From Cavia porcellus (lineage: Eukaryota > Chordata > Mammalia > Rodentia > Caviidae): a stretch of 64,000 nt of DNA. Of this stretch, positions 1-13,468 are shown one piece after another. The translations under genes were made by a program, and so were the position numbers. Under the pieces are notes generated by a model. That model saw only the letters and a list, made by a program, of their open reading frames with translations, was not told the origin of the DNA and did no database searches. The stretch covers positions 124,001 to 188,000 of the forward strand of contig NW_026947699.1 of assembly GCF_034190915.1 (NCBI RefSeq), read 5' to 3'. Each line of letters opens with the position of its first letter. The stretch's first letter is position 1.

Positions 1-1139
1 TCCTACTAGTGAATCTAATGTAACACACACCCATACAATGCGCACCACCCCGTGATGTTTTTCTCACTCCTACTAGTGAATCTAATGTAACACACACCCA
101 TACAATGCGCACCACCCCGTGATGTTTTTCTCACTCCTACTAGTGAATCTAATGTAACACACACCCATACAATGCGCACCACCCCGCGATGTTTTTCTGA
201 CTCCTACTAGTGAATCTAATGTAACACACACCCATACAAAGCGCACCACCCCGTGATGTTTTTCTCACTCCTACTAGTGAATCTAATGTAACACACACCC
301 ATACAATGCGCACCAACCCGTGATGTTTTTCTCACTCCTACTAGTGAATCTAATGTAACACACACCCATACAATGCGCACCACCCCGTGATGTTTTTCCC
401 ACTCCTACTAGTGAATCTAATGTAACACACACCCATACAATGCGCACCACCCCGTGATGTTTTTCCCACTCCTACTAGTGAATCTAATGTAACACACACC
501 CATACAATGCGCACCACCCCGTGATGTTTTTCCCTCTCCTACTAGTGAAAGTAATGTAACACACACCCATACAATGCGCACCACCCCGTGATGTTTTTCC
601 CACTGCTACTAGTGAATGTAATGTAACACACACCCATACAATGCGCACCACCCCGTGATGTTTTTCCCACTGCTACTAGTGAATGTAATGTAACACACAC
701 CCATACAATGCGCACCACCCCGTGATGTTTTTCCCACTGCTACTAGTGAATGTAATGTAACACACACCCATACAATGCGCACCACCCCGTGATGTTTTTC
801 TCACTCCTACTAGTGAATGTAATGTAACACACACCCGTAAAATGCGCACCACCCCGTGATGTTTTTCTCACTCCTACTAGTGAATGTAATGTAACACACA
901 CCCGTACAATGCGCACCACCCCGTGATGTTTGTCTCACTCCTACTAGTGAATGTAATGTAACACACACCCGTACAATGCGCACCACCCCGTGATGTTTTT
1001 CTCACTCCTACTAGTGAATGTAATGTAACACACACCCGTACAATGCGCACCACCCCGTGAAGTTTTTCTCACTCCTACTAGTGAATGTAATGTAACACAC
1101 ACCCGTACAGTGCGCACCACCCCGTGATGTTTTTCTCCC
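1..1139 (+). repeat. Entry segment: m15-C monomers grading into m15-G and m33-G monomers
   Basis: The first monomers are m15-C (gaatct). The monomer at 135 has the rare ccgcgatg (m53 C) and the next, at 202, has the rare acaaag (m39 A). From about 336 the m64 C form (tttttcccac) begins. From 604 the monomers are gctac/gaatg, and from 805 they carry cccgtac (m33 G). This order (acaaag, then ccc-type, then gctac, then cgtac) is the same as at 15545, 20167, 25592, 56201 and 58277. Confidence 0.85.
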
Positions 1140-3082
1140 TCCTACTAGTGAATGTAATGTAACACACACCCGTACAGTGCGCACCACCCCGTGATGTTTT
1201 TCTCACTCCTACTAGTGAATGTAATGTAACACACACCCATACAGTGCGCACCACCCCGTGATGTTTTTCTCACTCCTACTAGTGAATGTAATGTAACACA
1301 CACCCATACAGTGCGCACCACCCCGTGATGCTTTTCTCACTCCTACTAGTGAATCTAATGTAACACACACCCATACAGTGCGCACCACCCCGTGATGCTT
1401 TTCTCACTCCTACTAGTGAATCTAATGTAACACACACCCATACAGTGCGCACCACCACGTGATGTTTTTCTCATTCCTACTAGTGAATCTAATGTAACAC
1501 ACACCCATACAGTGCGCACCACCCCGTGATGTTTTTCTCACTCCTACTAGTGAATCTAATGTAACACACACCCATACGGTGCGCACCACCCCGTGATGTT
1601 TTTCTCACTCCTACTAGTGAATCTAATGTAACACACACCCATACAATGCGCACCACCCCGTGATGTTTTTCTCACTCCTACTAGTGAATCTAATGTAACA
1701 CACACCCATACAATGCGCACCACCCCGTGATGTTTTTCTCACTCCTACTAGTGAATCTAATGTAACACACAATCATACAATGCGCACCACCCCGTGATGT
1801 TTTTCTCACTGTTACTAGTGAATGTAATGTAACACACACCCATACAATGCGCACCACCCCGTGATGTTTTTCTCACTGCTACTAGTGAATGTAATGTAAC
1901 ACACACTCATACAATGCGCACCACCCCGTGATGTTTTTCTCACTCCTACTAGTGAATGTAATGTAACACACACCCATACGATGCGCACCACCCCGTGATG
2001 TTTTTCTCACTGCTACTAGTGAATGTAGTGTAACACACACCCATACGATGCGCACCACCCCGTGATGTTTTTCTCACTCCTACTAGTGAATGTAGTGTAA
2101 CACACACCCATACGATGCGCACCACCCCGTGATGTTTTTCTCACTCCTACTAGTGAATGTAGTGTAACACACAGCCATACGATGCGCACCACCCCGTGAT
2201 GTTTTTCTCACTCCTACTCGTGAATGTAGTGTAACACACACCCATACGATGCGCACCACCCCGTGATGTTTTTCTCACTCCTACTCGTGAATGTAGTGTA
2301 ACACACACCCATACGATGCGAACCACCCCGTGATGTTTTTCTCACTCCTACTAGTGAATGTAGTGTAACACACACCCATACGATGCGCACCACCCCGTGA
2401 TGTTTTTCTCACTCCTACTAGTGAATGTAGTGTAACACACACCCATACGATGCGCACCACCCCGTGATGTTTTTCTCACTCCTACTAGTGAATGTAATGT
2501 AACACACACCCATACAATGCGCACCACCCCGTGATGTTTTTCTAACTCCCACTAGTGAATGTAATGTAACACACACCCATACAATGCGCACCACCCCGTG
2601 ATGTTTTTCTCACTCCCACTAGTGAATCTAATGTAACACACACCCATACAATGCGCACCACCACGTGATGTTTTTCTCACTCCTACTAGTGAATCTAATG
2701 TAACACACACCCATACAATGCGCACCACCCCGTGATGTTTTTCTCACTCCTACTAGTGAATCTAATGTAACACACACCCATACAATGTGCACCACCCCGT
2801 GATGTTTTTCTCACTGCTACTAGTGAATGTAATGTAACACACACCCATACAATGCGCACCACCCCGTGATGTTTTTCTCACTGCTACTAGTGAATGTAAT
2901 GTAACACACACCCATACAATGCGCACCACCCCGTGATGTTTTTCTCACTGCTACTAGTGAATGTAATGTAACACACACCCATACAATGCGCACCACCCCG
3001 TGATGTTTTTCTCACTGCTACTAGTGAATGTAATGTAACACACACCCATACAATGCGCACCACCCCGTGATGTTTTTCTCAC
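1140..3082 (+). repeat. 29-monomer tandem duplication, copy 1
   Basis: This block of 1943 bp (29 x 67) is followed directly by a second copy. Shared private markers 1943 bp apart are the tacggtg monomer (1577 and 3520), the acaatcat monomer (1771 and 3714), and the ccacgtg monomer with ctcattcc (monomer starts 1408 and 3351). Order inside: cgtacagtg, catacagtg, gatgcttt, acaatcat, gctac, m18-G/m37-G cluster, tctaactcccac, gctac. Confidence 0.9.
2011..2479 (+). repeat. m18-G/m37-G subfamily cluster (7 monomers)
   Basis: Seven consecutive monomers have gtagtg and catacgatg. The two at 2212 and 2279 also have tactcg (m8 C), which removes the ACTAGT palindrome. The preceding monomer (1944) already has cgatg but not gtagtg. 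Confidence 0.92.
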
Positions 3083-5092
3083 TCCTACTAGTGAATGTAA
3101 TGTAACACACACCCGTACAGTGCGCACCACCCCGTGATGTTTTTCTCACTCCTACTAGTGAATGTAATGTAACACACACCCATACAGTGCGCACCACCCC
3201 GTGATGTTTTTCTCACTCCTACTAGTGAATCTAATGTAACACACACCCATACAGTGCGCACCACCCCGTGATGCTTTTCTCACTCCTACTAGTGAATCTA
3301 ATGTAACACACACCCATACAGTGCGCACCACCCCGTGATGCTTTTCTCACTCCTACTAGTGAATCTAATGTAACACACACCCATACAGTGCGCACCACCA
3401 CGTGATGTTTTTCTCATTCCTACTAGTGAATCTAATGTAACACACACCCATACAGTGCGCACCACCCCGTGATGTTTTTCTCACTCCTACTAGTGAATCT
3501 AATGTAACACACACCCATACGGTGCGCACCACCCCATGATGTTTTTCTCACTCCTACTAGTGAATCTAATGTAACACACACCCATACAATGCGCACCACC
3601 CCGTGATGTTTTTCTCACTCCTACTAGTGAATCTAATGTAACACACACCCATACAATGCGCACCACCCCGTGATGTTTTTCTCACTCCTACTAGTGAATC
3701 TAATGTAACACACAATCATACAATGCGCACCACCCCGTGATGTTTTTCTCACTGCTACTAGTGAATGTAATGTAACACACACCCATACAATGCGCACCAC
3801 CCCGTGATGTTTTTCTCACTGCTACTAGTGAATGTAATGTAACACACACCCATACAATGCGCACCACCCCGTGATGTTTTTCTCACTCCTACTAGTGAAT
3901 GTAATGTAACACACACCCATACGATGCGCACCACCCCGTGATGTTTTTCTCACTGCTACTAGTGAATGTAGTGTAACACACACCCATACGATGCGCACCA
4001 CCCCGTGATGTTTTTCTCACTCCTACTAGTGAATGTAGTGTAACACACACCCATACGATGCGCACCACCCCGTGATGTTTTTCTCACTCCTACTAGTGAA
4101 TGTAGTGTAACGCACACCCATACGATGCGCACCACCCCGTGATGTTTTTCTCACTCCTACTAGTGAATGTAGTGTAACGCACAGCCATACGATGCGCACC
4201 ACCCCGTGATGTTTTTCTCACTCCTACTCGTGAATGTAGTGTAACACACACCCATACGATGCGCACCACCCCGTGATGTTTTTCTCACTCCCACTAGTGA
4301 ATGTAGTGTAACACACACCCATACGATGCGCACCACCCCGTGATGTTTTTCTCACTCCTACTAGTGAATGTAGTGTAACACACACCCATACGATGCGCAC
4401 CACCCCGTGATGTTTTTCTCACTCCTACTAGTGAATGTAGTGTAACACACACCCATACGATGCGCACCACCCCGTGATGTTTTTCTCACTCCTACTAGTG
4501 AATGTAATGTAACACACACCCATACAATGCGCACCACCCCGTGATGTTTTTCTAACTCCCACTAGTGAATGTAATGTAACACACACCCATACAATGCGCA
4601 CCACCCTGTGATGTTTTTCTCACTCCCACTAGTGAATCTAATGTAACACACACCCATACAATGCGCACCACCACGTGATGTTTTTCTCACTCCCACTAGT
4701 GAATCTAATGTAACACACACCCATACAATGCGCACCACCCCGTGATGTTTTTCTCACTCCCACTAGTGAATCTAATGTAACACACACCCATACAATGCGC
4801 ACCACCCCGTGATGTTTTTCTCACTGCTACTAGTGAATGTAATGTAACACACACCCATACAATGCGCACCACCCCGTGATGTTTTTCTCACTGCTACTAG
4901 TGAATGTAATGTAACACACACCCATACAATGCGCACCACCCCGTGATGTTTTTCTCACTGCTACTAGTGAATGTAATGTAACACACACCCATACAATGCG
5001 CACCACCCCGTGATGTTTTTCTCACTGCTACTAGTGAATGTAATGTAACACACACCAATACAATGCGCACCACCCCGTGATGTTTTTCTCAC
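3083..5092 (+). repeat. 29-monomer tandem duplication, copy 2 (30 monomers)
   Basis: This copy repeats the variant order of 1140-3082. The offset is 1943 bp up to the acaatcat monomer and 2010 bp at tctaactccc (2541 and 4551), so it holds one extra monomer. The extra unit lies in or next to the m18-G/m37-G cluster, which has 8 monomers here and 7 in copy 1. Confidence 0.88.
3954..4489 (+). repeat. m18-G/m37-G subfamily cluster (8 monomers)
   Basis: Counterpart of 2011-2479 with one extra monomer. Only the 4222 monomer has tactcg. Two monomers have gtaacgcac, a change absent from copy 1. Confidence 0.92.
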
Positions 5093-8000
5093 TGCTACTA
5101 GTGAATGTAATGTAACACACACCCATACAATGCGAACCACCCCGTGATGTTTTTCTCACTGCTAATAGTGAATGTAATGTAACACACACCCATACAATGC
5201 GCACCACCCCGTGATGTTTTTCTCACTCCTACTAGTGAATGTAATGTAACACACACCCATACAATGCGCACCACCCCGTGATGTTTTTCTCACTCCTACT
5301 AGTGAATGTAATGTAACACACACCCATACAATGCGCACCACCCCGTGATGTTTTTCTCACTCCTACTAGTGAATGTAATGTAACACACACCCATACAATG
5401 CGCACCACCCCGTGATGTTTTTCTCACTGCTACTAGTGAATGTAATGTAACACACACCCATACAATGCGCACCACCCCGTGATGTTTTTCTCACTCCTAC
5501 TAGTGAATATAATGTAACACACACCCATACAATGCGCACCACCCCGTGATGTTTTTCTCACTGCTACTAGTGAATGTAATGTAACACACACCCATACAAT
5601 GCGCACCACCCCGTGATGTTTTTCTCACTGCTAATAGTGAATGTAATGTAACACACACCCATACAATGCGCACCACCCCGTGATGTTTTTCTCACTGCTA
5701 CTAGTGAATGTAATGTAACACACACCCATACAATGCGCACCACCCCGTGATGTTTTTCTCACTGCTACTAGTGAATGTAATGTAACACACACCCATACAA
5801 TGCGCACCACCCCGTGATGTTTTTCTCACTGCTACTAGTGAATGTAATGTAACACACACCCATACAATGCGCACCACCCCGTGATGTTTTTCTCACTGCT
5901 ACTAGTGAATGTAATGTAACACACACCCATACAATGCGCACCACCCCGTGATGTTTTTCTCACTGCTACTAGTGAATGTAATGTAACACACACCCATACA
6001 ATGCGCACCACCCCGTGATGTTTTTCTCACTCCTACTAAGTGAATGTAATGTAACACACACCCATACAATGCGCACCACCCCGTGATGTTTTTCTCACTC
6101 CTACTAGTGAATCTCATGTAACACACACCCATACAATGCGCACCAACCCGTGATGTTTTTCTCACTCCTACTAGTGAATCTCATGTAACACACACCCATA
6201 CAATGCGCACCACCCCGTGATGTTTTTCTCACTCCTACTAGTGAATCTAATGTAACACACACCAATACAATGCGCACCACCCCGTGATGTTTTTCTCACT
6301 CCTACTAGTGAATCTAATGTAACACACACCCATACAATGCGCACCACCCCGTGATGTTTTTCTCACTCCTACTAGTGAATCTAATGTAACACACACCCAT
6401 ACAATGCGCACCACCCCGTGATGTTTTTCTCACTCCAACTAGTGAATCTAATGTAACACACACCCATACAATGCGCACCACCCCGTGATGTTTTTCTCAC
6501 TCCTACTAGTGAATCTAATGTAACACACACCCATACAATGCGCACCACCCCGTGATGTTTTTCTCACTCCTACTAGTGAATCTAATGTAGCACACACCCA
6601 TACAATGCGCACCACCCCGTGATGTTTTTCTCACTCCTACTAGTGATTCTAATGTAGCACACACCCATACAATGCGCACCACCCCGTGATGTTTTTCTCA
6701 CTGCTACTAGTGAATGTAATGTAACACACACCCATACAATGCGCACCACCCCGTGATGTTTTTCTCACTCCTACTAGTGAATGTAATGTAACACACACCC
6801 ATACAATGCGCACCACCCCGTGATGTTTTTCTCACTCCTACTAGTGAATCTAATGTAACATACACCCATACAATGCGCACCACCCCGTGATGTTTTTCTC
6901 ACTCCTACTAGTGAATCTAATGTAACACACACCCATACAATGCGCACCACCCCGTGATGTTTTTCTCACTCCTACTAGTGAATCTAATGTAACACACACC
7001 CATACAATGCGCACCACCCCGTGATGTTTTTCTCACTCCTACTAGTGAATGTAATGTAACACACACCCATACAATGCGCACCACCCCGTGATGTTTTTCT
7101 CACTCCTACTAGTGAATGTAATGTAACACACACCCATACAATGCGCACCACCCCGTGATGTTTTTCTCACTGCTACTAGTGAATGTAATGTAACACACAC
7201 CCATACAATGCGCACCACCCCGTGATGTTTTTCTCACTGCTACTAGTGAATGTAATGTAACACACACCCATACAATGCGCACCACCCCGTGATGTTTTTC
7301 CCACTCCTACTAGTGAATCTAATGTAACACACACCCATACAATGCGCACCACCCCGTGATGTTTTTCTCACTGCTACTAGTGAATGTAATGTAACACACA
7401 CCCATACAATGCGCACCACCCCGTGACGTTTTTCTCACTGCTACTAGTGAATGTAATGTAACACACACCCATACAATGCGCACCACCCCGTGATGTTTTT
7501 CTCACTCCTACTAGTGAATCTAATGTAACACACACCCATACAATGCGCACCACCCCGTGATGTTTTTCTCACTCCTACTAGTGAATGTAATGTAACACAC
7601 ACCCATACAATGCGCACCACCCCGTGATGTTTTTCTCACTCCTACTAGTGAATGTAATGTAACACACACCCATACAATGCGCACCACCCCGTGATGTTTT
7701 TCTCACTCCTACTAGTGAATGTAATGTAACACACACCCATACAATGCGCACCACCCAGTGATGTTTTTCTCACTCCTACTAGTGAATGTAATGTAACACA
7801 CACCCATACAATGCGCACCACCCCGTGATGTTTTTCTCACTCCTACTAGTGAATCTAATGTAACACACACCCATACAATGCGCACCACCCCGTGATGTTT
7901 TTCTCACTCCTACTAGTGAATGTAATGTAACACACACCCATACAATGCGCACCACACCGTGATGTTTTTCTCACTGCTACTAGTGAATGTAATGTAACAC

Positions 8001-11000
8001 ACACCCATACAATGCGCACCACCCCGTGATGTTTTTCTCACTCCTACTAGTGAATGTAATGTAACACACACCCATACAATGCGCACCACCCAGTGATGTT
8101 TTTCTCACTCCTACTAGTGAATGTAATGTAACACACACCCATACAATGCGCACCACCCCGTGATGTTTTTCTCACTGCTACTAGTGAATGTAATGTAACA
8201 CACACCCATACAATGCACACCACCCCGTGATATTTTTCTCACTGCTACTAGTGAATGTAATGTAACACACACCCATACAATGCGCACCACCCCGTGATGT
8301 TTTTCTCACTGCTACTAGTGAATGTAATGTAACACACACCCATACAATGCGCACCACCCCGTGATGTTTTTCTCACTGCTACTAGTGAATGTAATGTAAC
8401 ACACACCCATACAATGCGCACCACCCCGTGATGTTTTTCTCACTGCTACTAGTGAATGTAATGTAACACACACCCATACAATGCGCACCACCCCGTGATG
8501 TTTTTCTCACTGCTACTAGTGAATGTAATGTAACACACACCCATACAATGCGCACCACCCCGTGATGTTTTTCTCACTCCTACTAGTGAATGTAATGTAA
8601 CACACACCCATACAATGCGCACCACCCCGTGATGTTTTTCTCACTCCTACTAGTGAATCTAATGTAACACACACCCATACAATGCGCACCACCCCGTGAT
8701 GTTTTTCTCACTCCTACTAGTGAATCTAATGTAACACACACCCATACAATGCGCACCACCCCGTGATGTTTTTCTCACTCCTACTAGTGATTCTAATGTA
8801 GCACACACCCATACAATGCGCACCACCCCGTGATGTTTTTCTCACTGCTACTAGTGAATGTAATGTAACACACACCCATACAATGCGCACCACCCCGTGA
8901 TGTTTTTCTCACTCATAATAGTGAATGTAATGTAACACACACCCATACAATGCGCACCACCCCGTGATGTTTTTCTCACTCCTACTAGTGAATCTAATGT
9001 AACACACACCCATACAATGCGCACCACCCCGTGATGTTTTTCTCACTCCTACTAGTGAATCTAATGTAACACACACCCATACAATGCGCACCACCCCGTG
9101 ATGTTTTTCTCACTCCTACTAGTGAATGTAATGTAACACACACCCATACAATGCGCACCACCCCGTGATGTTTTTCTCTCTCCTACTAGTGAATGTAATG
9201 TAACACACACCCATACAATGCGCACCACCCCGTGATGTTTTTCTCACTGCTACTAGTGAATCTAATGTAACACACACCCATACAATGCGCACCACCCCGT
9301 GATGTTTTTCTCACTCCTACTAGTGAATCTAATGTAACACACACCCATACAATGCGCACCACCCCATGATGTTTTTCTCACTGCTACTAGTGAATGTAGT
9401 GTAACACACACCCATACAATGCGCACCACCCCGTGATGTTTTTCTCACTGCTACTAGTGAATGTAATGTAACACACACCCATACAATGCGCACCACCCCG
9501 TGATGTTTTTCTCACTGCTACTAGTGAATGTAATGTAACACACACCCATACAATGCGCACCACCCCGTGATGTTTTTCTCACTCCTACTAGTGAATCTAA
9601 TGTAACACACACCCATACAATGCGCACCACCCCGTGATGTTTTTCTCACTCCTACTAGTGAATGTAATGTAACACACACCCATACAATGCGCACCACCCC
9701 GTGATGTTTTTCTCACTGCTACTAGTGAATGTAATGTAACACACACCCATACAATGCGCACCACCCCGTGATGTTTTTCTCACTCCTACTAGTGAATCTA
9801 ATGTAACACACACCCATACAATGCGCACCACCCCGTGATGTTTTTCTCACTCCTACTAGTGAATCTAATGTAACACACACCCATACAATGCGCACCACCC
9901 CGTGATGTTTTTCTCACTGCTACTAGTGAATGTAATGTAACACACACCCATACAATGCGCACCACCCCGTGATATTTTTCTCACTGCTACTAGTGAATGT
10001 AATGTAACACACACCCATACAATGCGCACCACCCCGTGATGTTTTTCTCACTGCTACTAGTGAATGTAATGTAACACACACCCATACAATGCGCACCACC
10101 CCGTGATGTTTTTCTCACTGCTACTAGTGAATGTAATGTAACACACACCCATACAATGCGCACCACCCCGTGATGTTTTTCTCACTGCTACTAGTGAATG
10201 TAATGTAACACACACCCATACAATGCGCACCACCCCGTGATGTTTTTCTCACTGCTACTAGTGAATGTAATGTAACACACACCCATACAATGCGCACCAC
10301 CCCGTGATGTTTTTCTCACTCCTACTAGTGAATCTAATGTAACACACACCCATACAATGCGCACCACCCCGTGATGTTTTTCTCACTCCTACTAGTGAAT
10401 GTAATGTAACACACACCCATACAATGCGCACCACCCCGTGATGTTTTTCTCACTGCTACTAGTGAATGTAATGTAACACACACCCATACAATGCGCACCA
10501 CCCCGTGATGTTTTTCTCACTCCTACTAGTGAATCTAATGTAACACACACCCATAAAATGCGCACCACCCCGTGATGTTTTTCTCACTCCTACTAGTGAA
10601 TCTAATGTAACACACACCCATACAATGTGCACCACCCCGTGATGTTTTTCTCACTGCTACTAGTGAATGTAATGTAACACACACCCATACAATGCGCACC
10701 ACCCCGTGATGTTTTTCTCACTGCTACTAGTGAATGTAATGTAACACACACCCATACAATGCACACCACCCCGTGATGTTTTTCTCACTCCTACTAGTGA
10801 ATGTAATGTAACACACACCCATACAATGCGCACCACCCCGTGATGTTTTTCTCACTCCTACTAGTGAATCTAATGTAACACACACCCATACAATGCGCAC
10901 CACCCCGTGATGTTTTTCTCACTCCTACTAGTGAATCTAATGTAACACACACCCATACAATGCGCACCACCCCGTGATGTTTTTCTCACTCCTACTAGTG

Positions 11001-11257
11001 AATCTAATGTAACACACACCCATACAATGCGCACCACCCCGTGATGTTTTTCTCACTCCTACTAGTGAATCTAATGTAACACACACCCATACAATGCGCA
11101 CCACCCCGTGATGTTTTTGTCACTCCTACTAGTGAATCTAATGTAACACACACCCATACAATACGCACCACCCCGTGATGTTTTTCTCACTCCTACTAGT
11201 GAATCTAATGTAACACACACCCATACAATGCGCACCACCCCGTGATGTTTTTCTCAC
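5093..11257 (+). repeat. Homogeneous satellite stretch with only acaatg-type monomers
   Basis: About 92 monomers alternate among three states (gctac/gaatg, tcctac/gaatg, tcctac/gaatct). Nearly all have catacaatg. No cgatg, cagtg or cgtac monomer was seen, and only one isolated m18-G monomer (near 9397). Weak long-range signals are gattct monomers at 6645 and 8789 (32 monomers apart), gatattttt at 8229 and 9971 (26 apart), and cccagtg at 7756 and 8091 (5 apart). Confidence 0.85.
6031..6098 (+). repeat. 68-bp monomer (+1, extra a in tactaagtg)
   Basis: Reads tcctactaagtg. It is the only off-length unit in the first 13.6 kb. Confidence 0.95.
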
Positions 11258-12798
11258 TCCTACTAGTGAATCTAATGTAACACACACCCATACAATGCGC
11301 ACCACCCCGTGATGTTTTTCCCACTCCTACTAGTGAATCTAATGTAACACACACCCATACATTGCGCACCACCCCGTGATGTTTTTCCCACTCCTACTAG
11401 TGAATCTAATGTAACACACACCCATACAATGCGCACCACCCCGTGATGTTTTTCCCACTCCTACTAGTGAATCTAATGTAACACACACCCATACAATGCG
11501 CACCACCCCGTGATGTTTTTCCCACTCCTACTAGTGAATCTAATGTAACACACACCCATACAATGCGCACCACCCCGTGATGTTTTTCCCACTCCTACTA
11601 GTGAATCTAATGTAACACACACCCATACAATGCGCACCACCCCGTGATGTTTTTCCCACTCCTACTAGTGAATCTAATGTAACACACACCCATACAATGC
11701 GCACCACCCCGTGATGTTTTTCTCACTCCTACTAGTGAATGTAATGTAACACACACCCATACAATGCGCACCACCCCGTGATGTTTTTCTCACTCCTACT
11801 AGTGAATGTAATGTAACACACACCCATACAATGCGCACCACCCCGTGATGTTTTTCTCACTCCTACTAGTGAATCTAATGTAACACACACCCATACAATG
11901 CGCACCACCCCGTGATGTTTTTCTCACTCCTACTAGTGAATCTAATGTAACACACACCCATACAATGCGCACCACCCGGTGATGTTTTTCTCACTCCTAC
12001 TAGTGAATCTAATGTAACACACACCCATACAATGCGCACCACCCCGTGATGTTTTTCTCACTGCTACTAGTGAATGTAATGTAACACACACCCATACAAT
12101 GCGCACCACCCCGTGATGTTTTTCTCACTCCTACTAGTGAATCTAATGTAACACACACCCATACAATGCGCACCACCCCGTGATGTTTTTCTCACTCCTA
12201 CTAGTGAATCTAATGTAACACACACCCATACAATGCGCACCACCCCGTGATGTTTTTCTCACTCCTACTAGTGAATGTAATGTAACACACACCCATACAA
12301 TGCGCACCACCCCGTGATGTTTTTCTCACTCCTACTAGTGAATCTAATGTAACACACACCCATACAATGCGCACCACCCCGTGATGTTTTTCTCACTCCT
12401 ACTAGTCAATCTAATGTAACACACACCCATACAATGCGCACCACCCCGTGATGTTTTTCTCACTCCTACTAGTCAATCTAATGTAACACACACCCATACA
12501 ATGCGCACCACCCCGTGATGTTTTTCTCACTCCTACTAGTCAATCTAATGTAACACACACCCATACAATGCGCACCACCCCGTGATGTTTTTCTCACTCC
12601 TACTAGTGAATCTAATGTAACACACACCCATACAATGCGCACCACCCCGTGATGTTTTTCTCACTCCTACTAGTGAATCTAATGTAACACACACCCATAC
12701 AATGCGCACCACCCCGTGATGTTTTTCTCACTCCTACTAGTGAATCTAATGTAACACACACCCATACAATGCTCACCACCCCGTGATGTTTTTCTCAC
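11258..12798 (+). repeat. 23-monomer repeat, copy 1
   Basis: It begins with an m64-C (ccc) monomer, then the rare acattg (m38 T) monomer at 11325, then a run of ccc monomers, then m15-G and m15-C monomers. Three consecutive gtcaatct (m11 C) monomers sit at 12397, 12464 and 12531. The acattg monomer recurs exactly 1541 bp (23 x 67) downstream. Confidence 0.75.
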
Positions 12799-13468
12799 TC
12801 CTACTAGTGAATCTAATGTAACACACACCCATACAATGCGCACCACCCCGTGATGTTTTTCCCACTCCTACTAGTGAATCTAATGTAACACACACCCATA
12901 CATTGCGCACCACCCCGTGATGTTTTTCCCACTCCTACTAGTGAATCTAATGTAACACACACCCATACAATGCGCACCACCCCGTGATGTTTTTCCCACT
13001 CCTACTAGTGAATCTAATGTAACACACACCCATACAATGCGCACCACCCCGTGATGTTTTTCCCACTCCTACTAGTGAATCTAATGTAACACACACCCAT
13101 ACAATGCGCACCACTCCGTGATGTTTTTCCCACTCCTACTAGTGAATCTAATGTAACACACACCCATACAATGCGCACCACCCCGTGATGTTTTTCCCAC
13201 TCCTACTAGTGAATCTAATGTAACACACACCCATACAATGCGCACCACCCCGTGATGTTTTTCTCACTGCTACTAGTGAATGTAATGTAACACACACCCA
13301 TACAATGCGCACCACCCCGTGATGTTTTTCTCACTCCTACTAGTGAATGTAATGTAACACACACCCATACAATGAGCACCACCCCGTGATGTTTTTCTCA
13401 CTCCTACTAGTGAATGTAATGTAACACACACCCATACAATGCGCACCACCCCGTGATGTTTTTCTCAC
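12799..13468 (+). repeat. 23-monomer repeat, copy 2 (partial match)
   Basis: It repeats the ccc, acattg-ccc, ccc run of 11258 with the acattg monomer at 12866. The match lasts about nine monomers, to roughly 13400, and then the order diverges. Private changes include ccactccgtg in the 13067 monomer and gagcacc in the 13335 monomer. Confidence 0.7.
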
